Program-made: the position numbers and the translations under genes | The notes under the pieces: model-generated | Told to the model about the DNA's origin: nothing | The model's input: only the letters and a program-made list of their open reading frames with translations | Databases searched by the model: none | Source: JAEXOD01 sp043805435 | GTDB taxonomy: Bacteria > Bacteroidota > Ignavibacteria > Ignavibacteriales > Melioribacteraceae | DNA length: 64,000 bases | Reading direction: 5' to 3' | Assembly: GCA_043805435.1 (NCBI GenBank) | Contig: JAZDHY010000032.1 | Span: 62,001 to 126,000 of the forward strand | Shown here: in pieces, positions 27,228 through 37,193 of the stretch | Layout of the letters: each line of letters starts with the position of its first letter | Numbering within the stretch: position 1 is the stretch's first letter

Positions 27228-29042
27228 TTAATACGGAATACTTATTTGAATTATTTCTGAATATTCAGATGTTGTAATATCATTTGCGGCTCTAATTCTA
27301 TATTCATAATTTGAACCTCTCCATAATCCGGAAGTGTTATCCGAAAACGAGGTTACATTGGCTCCAACCAACCCAACTCTTGTAAATGTCAAAGAACCGG
27401 TAAGTCTTCTTTCAATTTCAAATCGTGTTTCGTTTGGCGAATTATCAGTCCATGATAAATCTACGCCAACAACACCGGTAGGTACAGTACCAACCAAATT
27501 TGTTGGTTTTTGCAGTGGCGAAATAACCTCATTTGAATAATCGGAATATAAGGAACCTCTGTATGCTCTAACCTTAAAATAATACGTTATTCCCGGATTT
27601 AAATCGGTTAATGTTATAGAATGGCCGGTTATGGTTTTATACAATTCGTAAGTACCATTAGTTTGAGCTTTTCTCCATATTTCAAAACCTGTTTCATCAT
27701 TGGAATTATCATTCCAATCAAGGAAAAATGAAACACCCGCCACAACTTCGGTAATTGTTAAATTTGTTGGTGCAATAGGAGGTAAAATTGGCACATAAGT
27801 TGTATCTTCGTTTGAATAAGGAGTATAAAACCCCTCAGAAGTTGTATGCCTTGCTCTGTAATAATATATTACACCGCCGGTATAAGTTGAATCATAAAAA
27901 GTAGTAACGTCAAAAGTAACAGAGCCAACTTCAATATAAGAACCTGATGTAGTTTTCCTTTCTATTTTTGTACCTGATTCCTGAGTAGTATTATCATTCC
28001 ATTTTACAACTACTTTTCGTGTTGCATAATTAAAATTTGCTGTCAAACTTGATGGCCCCGGAATATCTGTATTAGCAGTAGTAACCGTAATGGTATTTGA
28101 ATAAGCAACACTATTGGTTAACAAAGCACCAACCCTATAACTGTACGTATTTCTAGCACTTAAACCTTGATCAGTAAATTCTGTCGAATTTGGTGAGGTT
28201 ACACCTGCCTGTACCCAGTCAGTCCCTAAATTAACATCTTTTCGTTCAATTTTAAAACCATTTTCGTTATTCGAGTTATCATTCCATGTCAAATAAACCT
28301 TAGTGGCTCCTAATACATTACCGGTTAAATTACTTGGCGAATCACCGGATGTACCACCGGAAGTGCTTGCTTGATTACTATAAGTAGAATTTCCGTAAAT
28401 GTTTTTAGCGCGTACTTTGTAAAAATATGTTACATATGTAACTAAACCATAATCGCTGTAATTTGTACTGTTTTTGGGTAATGTTTTATATGGCTGCGTA
28501 CCATAAGCAGTTTCAGTACCGGCACTTCTCCAAATTTCATAATATTCTTCCGTAGTTGAATTATCTTCCCATAACAGAACAACAGAAGTTTCATTAAACT
28601 TTGTTACAGATAAATTTGTTGGAGGATCCGGAGGATCTGTATTTTCTTTAATATATAAATTAGAAATTACGGCACTGGTTTTATATACATTATTTTTGTT
28701 ATAGACAGTAACATATAACGAAACCTTTGTATGAAGCAAAACAGAATCAATCATAAAATATAAATCAGGATTAGTACCGTCATCTTTTATTTGATAAACA
28801 CCATTTGAAGTTCCATCAATAAATACTTCAAACTGCTGTAATCCTGTACCTCCTGTCGCATCAGCAGCGGAATATGTTATTTTGTTTTTACCTACTCTTA
28901 CGCTATCTCCACTTTTAGGACTTGATATTGTAATTGTAGGGGTACTGCCGGTGTTGGTATCAACAACATTATCAACACAGGAATAAAATACAAATACAAC
29001 TGCAATAAAGGATATGACAAATAATAATCTATTTTTTTTCAT
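27228..29042 (-). CDS. Fibronectin type III repeat lipoprotein
   Basis: A 604-residue exported lipoprotein. The signal segment ends at FYSC (lipobox, Cys 22), giving a lipid-anchored protein after cleavage. An Ig-like domain (about 35-130; ITISSPKSGDSV) is followed by five fibronectin-III modules, each starting with a pattern like PxNLxxT and containing WxDNS (VLLWEDNSTTE, VYLTWNDNSNN, VVKWNDNTTQ, FLDWNDNSND, DLSWTDNSPN). Such proteins usually bind polysaccharide or other surface partners. It sits between the deacetylase-like and kinase genes, so a role in holding or organising the secreted polymer is plausible but inferred. Confidence 0.85.
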   Translation of the reverse strand: MKKNRLLFVISFIAVVFVFYSCVDNVVDTNTGSTPTITISSPKSGDSVRVGKNKITYSAADATGGTGLQQFEVFIDGTSNGVYQIKDDGTNPDLYFMIDSVLLHTKVSLYVTVYNKNNVYKTSAVISNLYIKENTDPPDPPTNLSVTKFNETSVVLLWEDNSTTEEYYEIWRSAGTETAYGTQPYKTLPKNSTNYSDYGLVTYVTYFYKVRAKNIYGNSTYSNQASTSGGTSGDSPSNLTGNVLGATKVYLTWNDNSNNENGFKIERKDVNLGTDWVQAGVTSPNSTEFTDQGLSARNTYSYRVGALLTNSVAYSNTITVTTANTDIPGPSSLTANFNYATRKVVVKWNDNTTQESGTKIERKTTSGSYIEVGSVTFDVTTFYDSTYTGGVIYYYRARHTTSEGFYTPYSNEDTTYVPILPPIAPTNLTITEVVAGVSFFLDWNDNSNDETGFEIWRKAQTNGTYELYKTITGHSITLTDLNPGITYYFKVRAYRGSLYSDYSNEVISPLQKPTNLVGTVPTGVVGVDLSWTDNSPNETRFEIERRLTGSLTFTRVGLVGANVTSFSDNTSGLWRGSNYEYRIRAANDITTSEYSEIIQISIPY

Positions 29043-29053
29043 ATAAAATAATT

Positions 29054-30949
29054 TTATTTTAAATTTTGGTAGTCTATTAAAAACGATCTAGATTCACCGG
29101 CCTTTAATTTATCAACAAACAAATATAAAGTCTGAGAATTTGGATCATATCTTGAATCCGGTAATTTAGTATTAATAATATCAGATGATATTTTGATATC
29201 ACGGACATCTTTATTTACATAAACTTCAACCACATAACTATCTTCTCTGTTAGTAACAGGGTTTGAAACTTCAACAGCAATTCTTCTTTTGCTTCTTGTA
29301 TCAAATCTTATTTCAATTCCACCCCTTTTAAGCCACCAGTCTTTTAATTGCGAAATAGTTGTTATCCAGATATTTTTTGTTTTCATGTATTTAAATAAAG
29401 CTGGAATAACTTGAGCATATTCCGGTTTTAATTGATAATCTGAATGCACTTTCAGTACATATAAACCACCTTCAAAAACAACTCTGTCAATATCTTCTTC
29501 ATAAGTATATTTTTGAAATTCAATATCTGTTAAACCATATTCTCTAATAACCTCATAATCGTCTCTTGCTGTTTTGGTTATTAACAATATTGGTTTTTCG
29601 TTTCGCACAATTACTTTTGGTACAGATCTATCGGTAAGAGAATCAGTAATAATATAATCGTAATTATATTTACTCATTGCCTGCAAAGTATTTTCATCAT
29701 AAAAACCAAATAAGGGCATAATACCTTTTACCGATGAATTTGTTACCTGATTAAAGTTATATTGCGATGATTTAAATAATTTATATTGATAATCTTTATC
29801 ATAAAGTTTATTAATAGTATCGTTAAACGAATCAAGATAACCAACATCTATTATTGCACCAAGTTCGCCATAAGATGAAACTGTTCTGGCAATTATACTG
29901 TCTTCTTGTATTTTACCGGCATCAATAAATATTGTAGGCTTAACACCAATACTGTTAATTATTTGTTTTAAATTTCCAAGATTTTCTGCATTTTCGTTTA
30001 GAGTAGGAATAAATATTGCGGCTGCGCTATATGGTGACGGCCAGTCTTTAACAAATGCAGTTGGTGCATAACTAAGCCAATTCATACTATTTCTAAATAA
30101 TCTATCAAAAAATATGTAATCTTCCTGTTTTCCAATTATAGAATTAAGCTCAAAACCATACCAAACATATCTTCCCCGTCCATATGTTCCAAAAGCAATT
30201 CCTGCACTTTTTCTTACTTCTTCACGCACAAGTCCGGCTTCCCGCCTAAAGTCGTACCAAAAACTTGCCTGAGTGGTACGTGGTTCAAATATTTCGGCAT
30301 AAATTGGTCTATCCCATGTAGCAATTTTTAATGCGTAACCGGTAGGAATACCCGCTGTCAACGGCAAATTTCCTCGTAAAGTATGCACTTGATAATACTC
30401 TTCAGGATTTATCTCCTTGGAAAATTTAAGTCCATATACTTCTGTAAAAAAATCCCAGCCACGCCATTTGCCGGAATTATCGTACGAGGATGTACCACCT
30501 GTTGCAAAAATACTACCACCCCTATCAAGGTATTTTTTTAATTCCGAGTTCTCTTTATCACTTAAAGCCTTACAACCGGGTAAAACGATAATATCATAAT
30601 CAAAATGTTTACCAAGTTCAATTGTTTGATCGTTTATTAAAGTATAAGAAATATGACTAGACTTTAAAAACGTTTCCCATGTAGTTACGTTATCATTTAA
30701 CCATGTATTTCCTTCAGGAACAAGCATGTTTTCGGTATATTTTGAATATAATACACCAACATTTATTTCCATAGGTGATTTACTTGAAAGATTTTCCGGT
30801 GTCGGAGCAATTTCCATCAATTTAAAATCTCCGTAAACACCTTGAATAACCAGCAAGAAAACTAAAATTGATGAAATAACTAATACGGTTCCACCAACAA
30901 ATATTATCAAATAATTCGCCTTTAAGCCGGGCACATCTCCTAACGCCAC
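29054..30949 (-). CDS. Membrane-anchored polysaccharide-deacetylase-like protein lacking metal ligands
   Basis: A 631-residue protein with a cytoplasmic N-terminus and one membrane segment (about 13-38). The outer part has a glutamine-amidotransferase-like fold (about 60-290; DYDIIVLPGCKALSD) followed by a NodB/polysaccharide-deacetylase-like region (about 310-540). The catalytic Asp pair and the HxxxH metal ligands of active deacetylases are not seen: the equivalent strands read AIFIPTLNENAEN and GELGAIIDVGYLD. A C-terminal beta-rich domain follows. It may bind the polymer instead of deacetylating it. The start is a GTG that overlaps the previous gene by 10 bases; no better start is apparent. 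The place in the operon matches PgaB. Confidence 0.65.
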   Translation of the reverse strand: MALGDVPGLKANYLIIFVGGTVLVISSILVFLLVIQGVYGDFKLMEIAPTPENLSSKSPMEINVGVLYSKYTENMLVPEGNTWLNDNVTTWETFLKSSHISYTLINDQTIELGKHFDYDIIVLPGCKALSDKENSELKKYLDRGGSIFATGGTSSYDNSGKWRGWDFFTEVYGLKFSKEINPEEYYQVHTLRGNLPLTAGIPTGYALKIATWDRPIYAEIFEPRTTQASFWYDFRREAGLVREEVRKSAGIAFGTYGRGRYVWYGFELNSIIGKQEDYIFFDRLFRNSMNWLSYAPTAFVKDWPSPYSAAAIFIPTLNENAENLGNLKQIINSIGVKPTIFIDAGKIQEDSIIARTVSSYGELGAIIDVGYLDSFNDTINKLYDKDYQYKLFKSSQYNFNQVTNSSVKGIMPLFGFYDENTLQAMSKYNYDYIITDSLTDRSVPKVIVRNEKPILLITKTARDDYEVIREYGLTDIEFQKYTYEEDIDRVVFEGGLYVLKVHSDYQLKPEYAQVIPALFKYMKTKNIWITTISQLKDWWLKRGGIEIRFDTRSKRRIAVEVSNPVTNREDSYVVEVYVNKDVRDIKISSDIINTKLPDSRYDPNSQTLYLFVDKLKAGESRSFLIDYQNLK

Positions 30950-31413
30950 CTTAAATTTTCCTCATTTTTATTTTCTTCTTTTTTTGTTGTTGGCGGTTCT
31001 TCATTTGTGTAGCGCATAAATTTACGTTTATTTGAAGATTTCTCCGAATCCGATTTTTGATATTTGGATTCACCATATGAACTAGAAACAAAAGTAGGCC
31101 TCATTTGCGGACCAGCCGAGCTGCCTCTATCTGATGTTTCAGCCATTGATGATCTTTTTTCAAACTCGCCAACAGAATCTCGTGTTGAATATTGATCTTC
31201 GGTATAAGTTCTGCGCATGCCTGTAGATTTTTGTTCACCAACTAAAGGTGAAGGCGTTATCAATTCTGCTTGAATTGTGGCAGGTGCAACCGCTTTTCTT
31301 AGTCGTCCTTTCCGTTCTCGTACTTTATATAATACATATGCTCCAACCGCCAAAATAAAAGTTGAGATTGTTGCAAATAATATTATTAATGAAAGTATTG
31401 GAATAAGTTCCAT
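30940..31413 (-). CDS. Small single-pass membrane protein with charged disordered tail
   Basis: Not recognised as a known family. The 157-residue protein has one N-terminal membrane helix (about 6-30; LSLIILFATISTFILAVGA, quoted in part), then a long Ser-, Lys-, Arg- and Glu-rich tail without predicted fold, ending EENLRWR. AGGAG precedes the ATG. It lies between the glycosyltransferase (19 bases) and the deacetylase-like gene (10-base overlap), the position taken by small accessory subunits such as PgaD in poly-N-acetylglucosamine operons. Homology to PgaD is not visible, so that role is only positional inference. Confidence 0.7.
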   Translation of the reverse strand: MELIPILSLIILFATISTFILAVGAYVLYKVRERKGRLRKAVAPATIQAELITPSPLVGEQKSTGMRRTYTEDQYSTRDSVGEFEKRSSMAETSDRGSSAGPQMRPTFVSSSYGESKYQKSDSEKSSNKRKFMRYTNEEPPTTKKEENKNEENLRWR

Positions 31414-31432
31414 ATTATACTCCTGATTATTT

Positions 31433-32848
31433 CTACTTTTTAACCGGTTGACCTAAGCCTAACCTTTCTAATTTACCCCAGTTCATTTCAATTCCCAAAA
31501 ATTCCTCAATTGTTGCCATAAATTTTGTAACATCAATTATTAAAATAAATACTAACCTATATACTAAAGAATAAGGTATCAACCTTACTTCCTCTTTTTC
31601 AACCGCAATACAGTACAATGCTGCCATAATATCCAATATAGTAATACCCATCCACCAAAACGAAATTAAACTTGTTAATCCATAAAATATACCAACAAAA
31701 ATAAAAAATAAATTTCCAAATATATTCATTACCGGCCAAATTAAAGCTTCAAATGCCATCGACCATAAAATAATGGTATTATTAAAATTTAATGTCGGAT
31801 TAACAATGTGTTTTTTATGCTTTCTGATTGCCTGTAAAATTCCACGAGTCCATCTATATCTTTGTTTTAATAATTGATGTAATTTAATAGGTGCTTCCGT
31901 ATATGAAATTGCAGCCGGTTCATATCCTATCTTCCAGCCTTTTGCCAATACTTTTAATGTTAAATCAGCATCTTCTGCAAATGTATCGCTTGAATAATAA
32001 CCCGCGTCATGCAAAGCTCTTTTGCGGAAAAACCCTATTGGGCCGGGAATAATATTTACCATTTTTAAAAATCCCTGAGCACTTCTGGCAAGATTTAATC
32101 CTTCAATATATTCAAGAGCCTGTAAATCAGATAATAATTTTTTTCTATTTAATACTTTAACATAACCGGCAACTGCTCCAATAGCGGGATTTACAAAATG
32201 TCTAATCCCCATCCGTAATGATTCTGCAGATAATTGCGAATCCCCATCTACGCACAATACAAATTCAGCTTCCGAATATTGAATACCTGCATTTAAGGCT
32301 TTTGATTTACCACCGTTCGGTTTATTAATTAGTGAAACCTTTACCAATGAATTTAATCCTTGTTTATAACCTACTAACGGCTCAGCAATTTCTAATGTGT
32401 TATCGGTTGAACCATCATTAACAATAATAATTTCATAGTTAGGATAATCTAAATTTACAATTGATTCAACAGAATCTTTTAATACAACACCTTCGTTATA
32501 AACAGGCATTATAATAGAAATAAACGGGAAATACGGTTCGGGTTCCTCAACAGTATATTTTGTTATATACAGATATGCCAAAATCATAATCGAAAAATAT
32601 CTGAATAATAATTGAAACAAGAATAACATTAAAGCTACAATTGATGCATAAACCACCAATCCGCTAAAAGTTAATATAGTAAATGGTAATGTAATTAAAA
32701 TAATTGCTAAAAAAGCAATTGATAGAACCCCTGTTATCACCATTGTACGAATTTTTTCTTTCTCTTCGTTTCTTTCAGGTGGTTCAACTTCCTGGTTGTC
32801 TAATAAAATCTGATGTCTTTCGTTAACCGAATTTGTTGTTGTTTCCAT
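31433..32848 (-). CDS. Processive family-2 glycosyltransferase (PgaC/cellulose-synthase-like)
   Basis: Membrane-bound polymerising glycosyltransferase, 471 residues. Two membrane helices near 35-95 precede a GT-A domain with NDGSTDN (144-150), the DGDSQ metal motif (201-205), AEDADL (291-296, catalytic ED) and QRYRW (329-333). Three or more helices follow (about 355-445). The D,D,D,QxxRW set is that of synthases making beta-linked polymers, such as poly-N-acetylglucosamine, hyaluronan or cellulose. The adjacent TPR/beta-barrel and deacetylase-like genes favour a Pga-like exopolysaccharide. The sugar cannot be read from sequence. No PilZ domain is present. Confidence 0.92.
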   Translation of the reverse strand: METTTNSVNERHQILLDNQEVEPPERNEEKEKIRTMVITGVLSIAFLAIILITLPFTILTFSGLVVYASIVALMLFLFQLLFRYFSIMILAYLYITKYTVEEPEPYFPFISIIMPVYNEGVVLKDSVESIVNLDYPNYEIIIVNDGSTDNTLEIAEPLVGYKQGLNSLVKVSLINKPNGGKSKALNAGIQYSEAEFVLCVDGDSQLSAESLRMGIRHFVNPAIGAVAGYVKVLNRKKLLSDLQALEYIEGLNLARSAQGFLKMVNIIPGPIGFFRKRALHDAGYYSSDTFAEDADLTLKVLAKGWKIGYEPAAISYTEAPIKLHQLLKQRYRWTRGILQAIRKHKKHIVNPTLNFNNTIILWSMAFEALIWPVMNIFGNLFFIFVGIFYGLTSLISFWWMGITILDIMAALYCIAVEKEEVRLIPYSLVYRLVFILIIDVTKFMATIEEFLGIEMNWGKLERLGLGQPVKK

Positions 32849-32955
32849 ATATGTTATATTTTATTCAAATATTGTTAAAATAACAATTTATAATAATTAA
32901 TTAAAGTAATTTAATAAAAATATTAGTTAATATGTTGCAAAATAACAAATAATTA

Positions 32956-35847
32956 TTATAATATTGTCCAAAAAGCATTAATTACAAATGCATAAGAGTT
33001 ATACCCGTCACCTTCTCTTATTGTACTACCTACATAACCGTAAGCGTTAATTTTTAATCTTTGATATACTAAATAGCTAGCCTTTACAAAAAGTTCGCGT
33101 AATATATAATCACTTTTAGGTACATATCCCAATTTTGCTCCTAACATGGCATCCCATTCTTTATCTTTGTAAAACGTCCATTCACCCCATAAACTATGGC
33201 TATCAATATTTTGTGGTGAATAATATAAAGTAGTTGAACGAGAATATTTAAAATCCGAAAAGAAATATTCATAACCGAATATTACATCCGGGGTAAAATA
33301 CCTGCCAATTCTTATCTGAAAATTATTACCTAAGTTATCTCCAACAAACTCTGTCCCGCTTGCCATCTGGATTGTTGACGATCCGGCATATAATAACTGA
33401 TAATAGCTGCTTATTTTTAACCCGCTTTTAAATTCATAAGATGCATCAAACCTTAAACTTTGAGCTAATAACCTAACGCCTACTAAATAAGGCGAATATA
33501 ATACAACAGCACCGTCTGATTTAATATAATTTGCCGATAAATCTAATTTTTTCTTTTCATCTTTATACTGAACAGTTGCTTCAATAGTTGGAATATTAAA
33601 ATAATAAGTACTTTGCATCTTCCCATAACTAAAACCAATTAATAAATTTTGCATTGGCGTAATATAAAGATTTCCTTTTAGCGTTGTATAATTAACTTTC
33701 ATATCATCGGAAGAGAATGTTCCCCTTATCCAACTAATGCCTCCATGCAAAAAACTTGTAAAACTAGTTTCAAGCGCAAAACCACCATAATAATATTCAA
33801 AGTCTAAATTATCGGTAAAATAATAAGCAACCGGAGATAATAATAAATATGAAAAAGTATATGCCGATAGAGTTTTAATTGACCTCCATAGTCCCGGCTT
33901 TTCAGGGTCTTCAGGCAGCCAGCTTAATCTTTTTTCAATAAAATAAGATTCCGGTGCCGTTTCAAGCATGTTTTCAAATACTACCTTTGCGGAATCGTAT
34001 TGATGCATTCCAACATAAGAATCGCCTAAATATAATTGTATTTCCAAATTATCTGGATATTCTTTATTTAACCTGCTGAATTCTTCTAAAGAACGGACAG
34101 TATCTTTACTCCAGAATAAAACTTTTGATCTTAAAATATCTAAATCGACATCATAATTTTCATTTAAAACTTCGTCATATAAAGCCACGGCTTCACTAAA
34201 TCTTTCGGCACACACATATGTATCAGCCATCTCTAATTTGGTTGAATTATCCGGTTTCCTTTTTGCAGTATATTGCAAATATAAATCAAGTGCTTGTTCA
34301 CACTCTTTATTTTGCGCTAATCTACTGGCTTCAATTAATAAAGCTAAATCCTTTTCTTCTTCAACTCTTAACTCGTACAAATCGATTATGCTTTTTAAAT
34401 CTTGAGCTTCCAAATTATCGGGTTGCATTTGTAATGCTTTTGCCGAATATTCTTTTGCACAGTCATAATTTTCCATTTGGAAACATAATGTTCCCATACT
34501 TATAACAGCAATAATATTATTAGGTTCTTTTCCTAACACATATTCAATATGTGTTTTTGCTTCGTCTAATCCAACATTAGACCATATTAATAATTGGCCG
34601 GCCAATAAATGATACTTGGTTGAATCCGAATTAATTGCTAAAACTTGATTTACTTGTGCAATTGCTTCTTCAAACTGCCTGTCATACGATAAGTATTTTG
34701 CATAATAAAATCGTAATTCATAATCGTCAGGTTTAAGATCCAAGTATTCTCTTAATATTTCTTCTGCATCGGTATAATTTTCTGTGCTTGCATAATTTTG
34801 TGCTAAAACTAATACCGCTGCTCTGTTTTCGGGATTTTCTTTCACTAATGCATAATTTTTTTCAATTTCTGATGTAAAATAAGTTTCGCGAATTTTTTCA
34901 ACTTCTGTTTTTAATTTAACAAATCTTTCTTTTCCATCTTCTTTTTCAGTTAATAATTCAAGCTGTTCTCCTGCTTCTTCAAATCTATTTTCTTTTAATA
35001 ATTCTTCAATTAAACTATATCTTGCTGCAACATCATTAGGATTTCTTTTAATAATTCTGTAATATTTGTCAATTGGATATTCTCTTTCATACGATCTGGG
35101 CCTATACTGAGTAAGATAAGCTTCGTTATTAACTAAATCTAAACCATCTTCGGCTTCTTTAAAAAATGGTTTAAAACTTAAAGCATTTTCAAAAGCTTGT
35201 TTAGCAATTTTATTTTTACCCAGCCATAGTGTAAAATATCCATATCTGCTCCACAAACGCCAATCAGTTGGATATCTTTCAACAAATATTTTTAATATTC
35301 TTTCCCCTTTTACTATATTTCTTGTTTTAGAGTTTATTTCCGTATATCTAATAATTTCATCAGGTGAGGCATTATCGTCCCTTCTTAAATATTCATCATA
35401 CCAATTTTCGGCGGTTTGCCATTCCTCCAGCCATCTGAACGATTTACCAATTTCAAGATAATTAAATGGATTTTTGGGATCTCGTGCAATTTCTCTTTTA
35501 TGTCCTTCAATTTTATCATATAAAATAACTTTCCAGTCTTTCCATGCTCTGTTAAGATTGTTGGCTATTTCTTTATTTTTTGTATCTAATTTTAATGCTC
35601 TTCTATAATCTAAAACAGCATATTGATATTCTTTTCTTTTTTCGTAACATTGACCTCTTAAATGATAACCGTCCGCCAATCGAGGATTAGCAGTAACATA
35701 TTTATTTAACAAACTTATTGCTTCTCCATATCTGCCTGCTTGTATGTGTACAAGTGCCTGCCTTTTATAAATCCGAGTATCTTTTTGGGCAAATACTATA
35801 GAACAAAAAGTTAAGAAAAATAAAATATGTATAGTTACAATTTTCAT
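32956..35847 (-). CDS. TPR protein with outer-membrane beta-barrel (PgaA-like exporter)
   Basis: A 963-residue envelope protein with a signal peptide (about 1-20, cleavage after VFA). Tetratricopeptide repeats run from about 25 to 650, for example GRYGEAISLLNKYVTANP and ENYTDAEEILREYLDLKPDD. The final ~270 residues consist of alternating hydrophobic strands rich in Tyr and Gly, ending in NAFWTIL, and look like a YaiO/PgaA-type outer-membrane beta-barrel. In Pga systems such a protein binds the polymer through its TPR part and exports it through the barrel. Its ATG overlaps the upstream ATPase stop (ATGA), implying coupled translation. The glycosyltransferase gene follows after 107 bases. Confidence 0.82.
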   Translation of the reverse strand: MKIVTIHILFFLTFCSIVFAQKDTRIYKRQALVHIQAGRYGEAISLLNKYVTANPRLADGYHLRGQCYEKRKEYQYAVLDYRRALKLDTKNKEIANNLNRAWKDWKVILYDKIEGHKREIARDPKNPFNYLEIGKSFRWLEEWQTAENWYDEYLRRDDNASPDEIIRYTEINSKTRNIVKGERILKIFVERYPTDWRLWSRYGYFTLWLGKNKIAKQAFENALSFKPFFKEAEDGLDLVNNEAYLTQYRPRSYEREYPIDKYYRIIKRNPNDVAARYSLIEELLKENRFEEAGEQLELLTEKEDGKERFVKLKTEVEKIRETYFTSEIEKNYALVKENPENRAAVLVLAQNYASTENYTDAEEILREYLDLKPDDYELRFYYAKYLSYDRQFEEAIAQVNQVLAINSDSTKYHLLAGQLLIWSNVGLDEAKTHIEYVLGKEPNNIIAVISMGTLCFQMENYDCAKEYSAKALQMQPDNLEAQDLKSIIDLYELRVEEEKDLALLIEASRLAQNKECEQALDLYLQYTAKRKPDNSTKLEMADTYVCAERFSEAVALYDEVLNENYDVDLDILRSKVLFWSKDTVRSLEEFSRLNKEYPDNLEIQLYLGDSYVGMHQYDSAKVVFENMLETAPESYFIEKRLSWLPEDPEKPGLWRSIKTLSAYTFSYLLLSPVAYYFTDNLDFEYYYGGFALETSFTSFLHGGISWIRGTFSSDDMKVNYTTLKGNLYITPMQNLLIGFSYGKMQSTYYFNIPTIEATVQYKDEKKKLDLSANYIKSDGAVVLYSPYLVGVRLLAQSLRFDASYEFKSGLKISSYYQLLYAGSSTIQMASGTEFVGDNLGNNFQIRIGRYFTPDVIFGYEYFFSDFKYSRSTTLYYSPQNIDSHSLWGEWTFYKDKEWDAMLGAKLGYVPKSDYILRELFVKASYLVYQRLKINAYGYVGSTIREGDGYNSYAFVINAFWTIL

Positions 35848-37193
35848 TTAAGGATACTGTTTATTGGAATAAAACTGTTTGATGTTTGTTCTGCATTGGA
35901 AATATATTTAACCATCATGTCTGCACTATCAATATTATCGTTTACTTCTAAATAAAATAAATAAATTAAATCCATAATTACATTTAAATAATTAGAATCC
36001 GAGCTAGGTAAATTATCTCTTAAACTAGTTAACAAATTGGAGACTTTGGTTTTTGAACTTCTAACTAATAATACAATTATTTTATTATCAATAACACAAA
36101 TTTTATCTTTTTTATCTGTTGTAGAAATTATTGCATTTTGCAATTGATTTATTGATAAAAGATTTCGCAATTGTGCTGAAGGATCAAGCCTAAAAGTTAA
36201 AAGAGTAAATAATTGGCCGGTACTTTTATACAGTGCTATCTGATTATTTAATATCAATGAAAAATCATTATAATTATATAAATTCATTACTGTATATGGT
36301 TCGGAGGCCACCTCAAATTTAGTTTTATTACTTAATTGATGTTCATCAAATTTTGAAAAATTTATTTCTAGGTTTGATGTTTTTTTTGTATCTGTTTCAA
36401 AAGTCGATTTTTTGTCAGATCTTAATACCGGGTTTATTTCAGTTATTGAACTTACTTGTTCAACTATTTCATCGTCACCTAATTCAACAGTTAAACCTTT
36501 TTGAGGTTGAATTGTATATTCGGCAGAAAATTGTCCTTCGGTATGACCAACATTTGGAGTTATTACAATTGTACCACCATGGAATTGATTAATTTTATGC
36601 TGACTTTTTTTAAGATAAATTATACCTGTTACATTGCTTGCAATTACATCAACAATAGCTTCTGCTCTTTTAGCCGCCGGTTCGGATACAATAAAAAAAC
36701 TTGAAATATTTTTATCTTCTATTTCTTCTAACATTTGCAAAAACACCGATTGTAATATACCTAAATCGTTAAATCCCAAATATTGGGTTAGTTCATCAAA
36801 AACTATCCTTTTGGGTAAAAACGATTTATATTCATTCACCACTTGAATAATATCATGTAGATATTCAGAAAGCATCTCGTCCGGATTTTTATATTCATAT
36901 GCTTCAGCCGGCGGAGCTACTCGTACAACTATCACCAAATTTTTATTCATATAAGCCTGCAGATCAAAGTTTATTGATGCGGCTTGAATCATTAAATCTT
37001 TTGGACGCATATTAGTAAAATATAAGCATACTTCGTTCGATTTTGCTGCTTCCATTGCAAATTGAAGTGATAAAAGAGTTCGACCGGATTTCCGTGGACC
37101 AACTAATAAATAACTTCCACCTTTATATATCCCACCCCATTTTTTATCAATAAACTTAAATCCGGATGGTATTAAATTAATTATTCCACTCAT
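35844..37193 (-). CDS. RecA/KaiC-like ATPase with degenerate GGDEF-like tail
   Basis: First gene of the exopolysaccharide-like operon, 449 residues. The N-terminal half (about 5-240) has a KaiC/RadA-type P-loop fold, beginning with FKFIDKKWGGIYKGGSYLLVG (in part). Walker A reads GPRKSGRT at 32-39, with Arg where Lys is expected. Walker B is RIVFDE at 129-134. After a linker, residues ~305-395 have the strand-helix pattern of a GGDEF domain (FSLILNNQIALYKSTG, FTLLTFRLD), but the GGDEF motif is replaced by IDNKIIVLL, so no diguanylate cyclase activity is expected. It may bind nucleotide or c-di-GMP and control the synthase. The GGDEF reading is tentative. GGTGA lies upstream of the ATG. Confidence 0.7.
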   Translation of the reverse strand: MSGIINLIPSGFKFIDKKWGGIYKGGSYLLVGPRKSGRTLLSLQFAMEAAKSNEVCLYFTNMRPKDLMIQAASINFDLQAYMNKNLVIVVRVAPPAEAYEYKNPDEMLSEYLHDIIQVVNEYKSFLPKRIVFDELTQYLGFNDLGILQSVFLQMLEEIEDKNISSFFIVSEPAAKRAEAIVDVIASNVTGIIYLKKSQHKINQFHGGTIVITPNVGHTEGQFSAEYTIQPQKGLTVELGDDEIVEQVSSITEINPVLRSDKKSTFETDTKKTSNLEINFSKFDEHQLSNKTKFEVASEPYTVMNLYNYNDFSLILNNQIALYKSTGQLFTLLTFRLDPSAQLRNLLSINQLQNAIISTTDKKDKICVIDNKIIVLLVRSSKTKVSNLLTSLRDNLPSSDSNYLNVIMDLIYLFYLEVNDNIDSADMMVKYISNAEQTSNSFIPINSILK

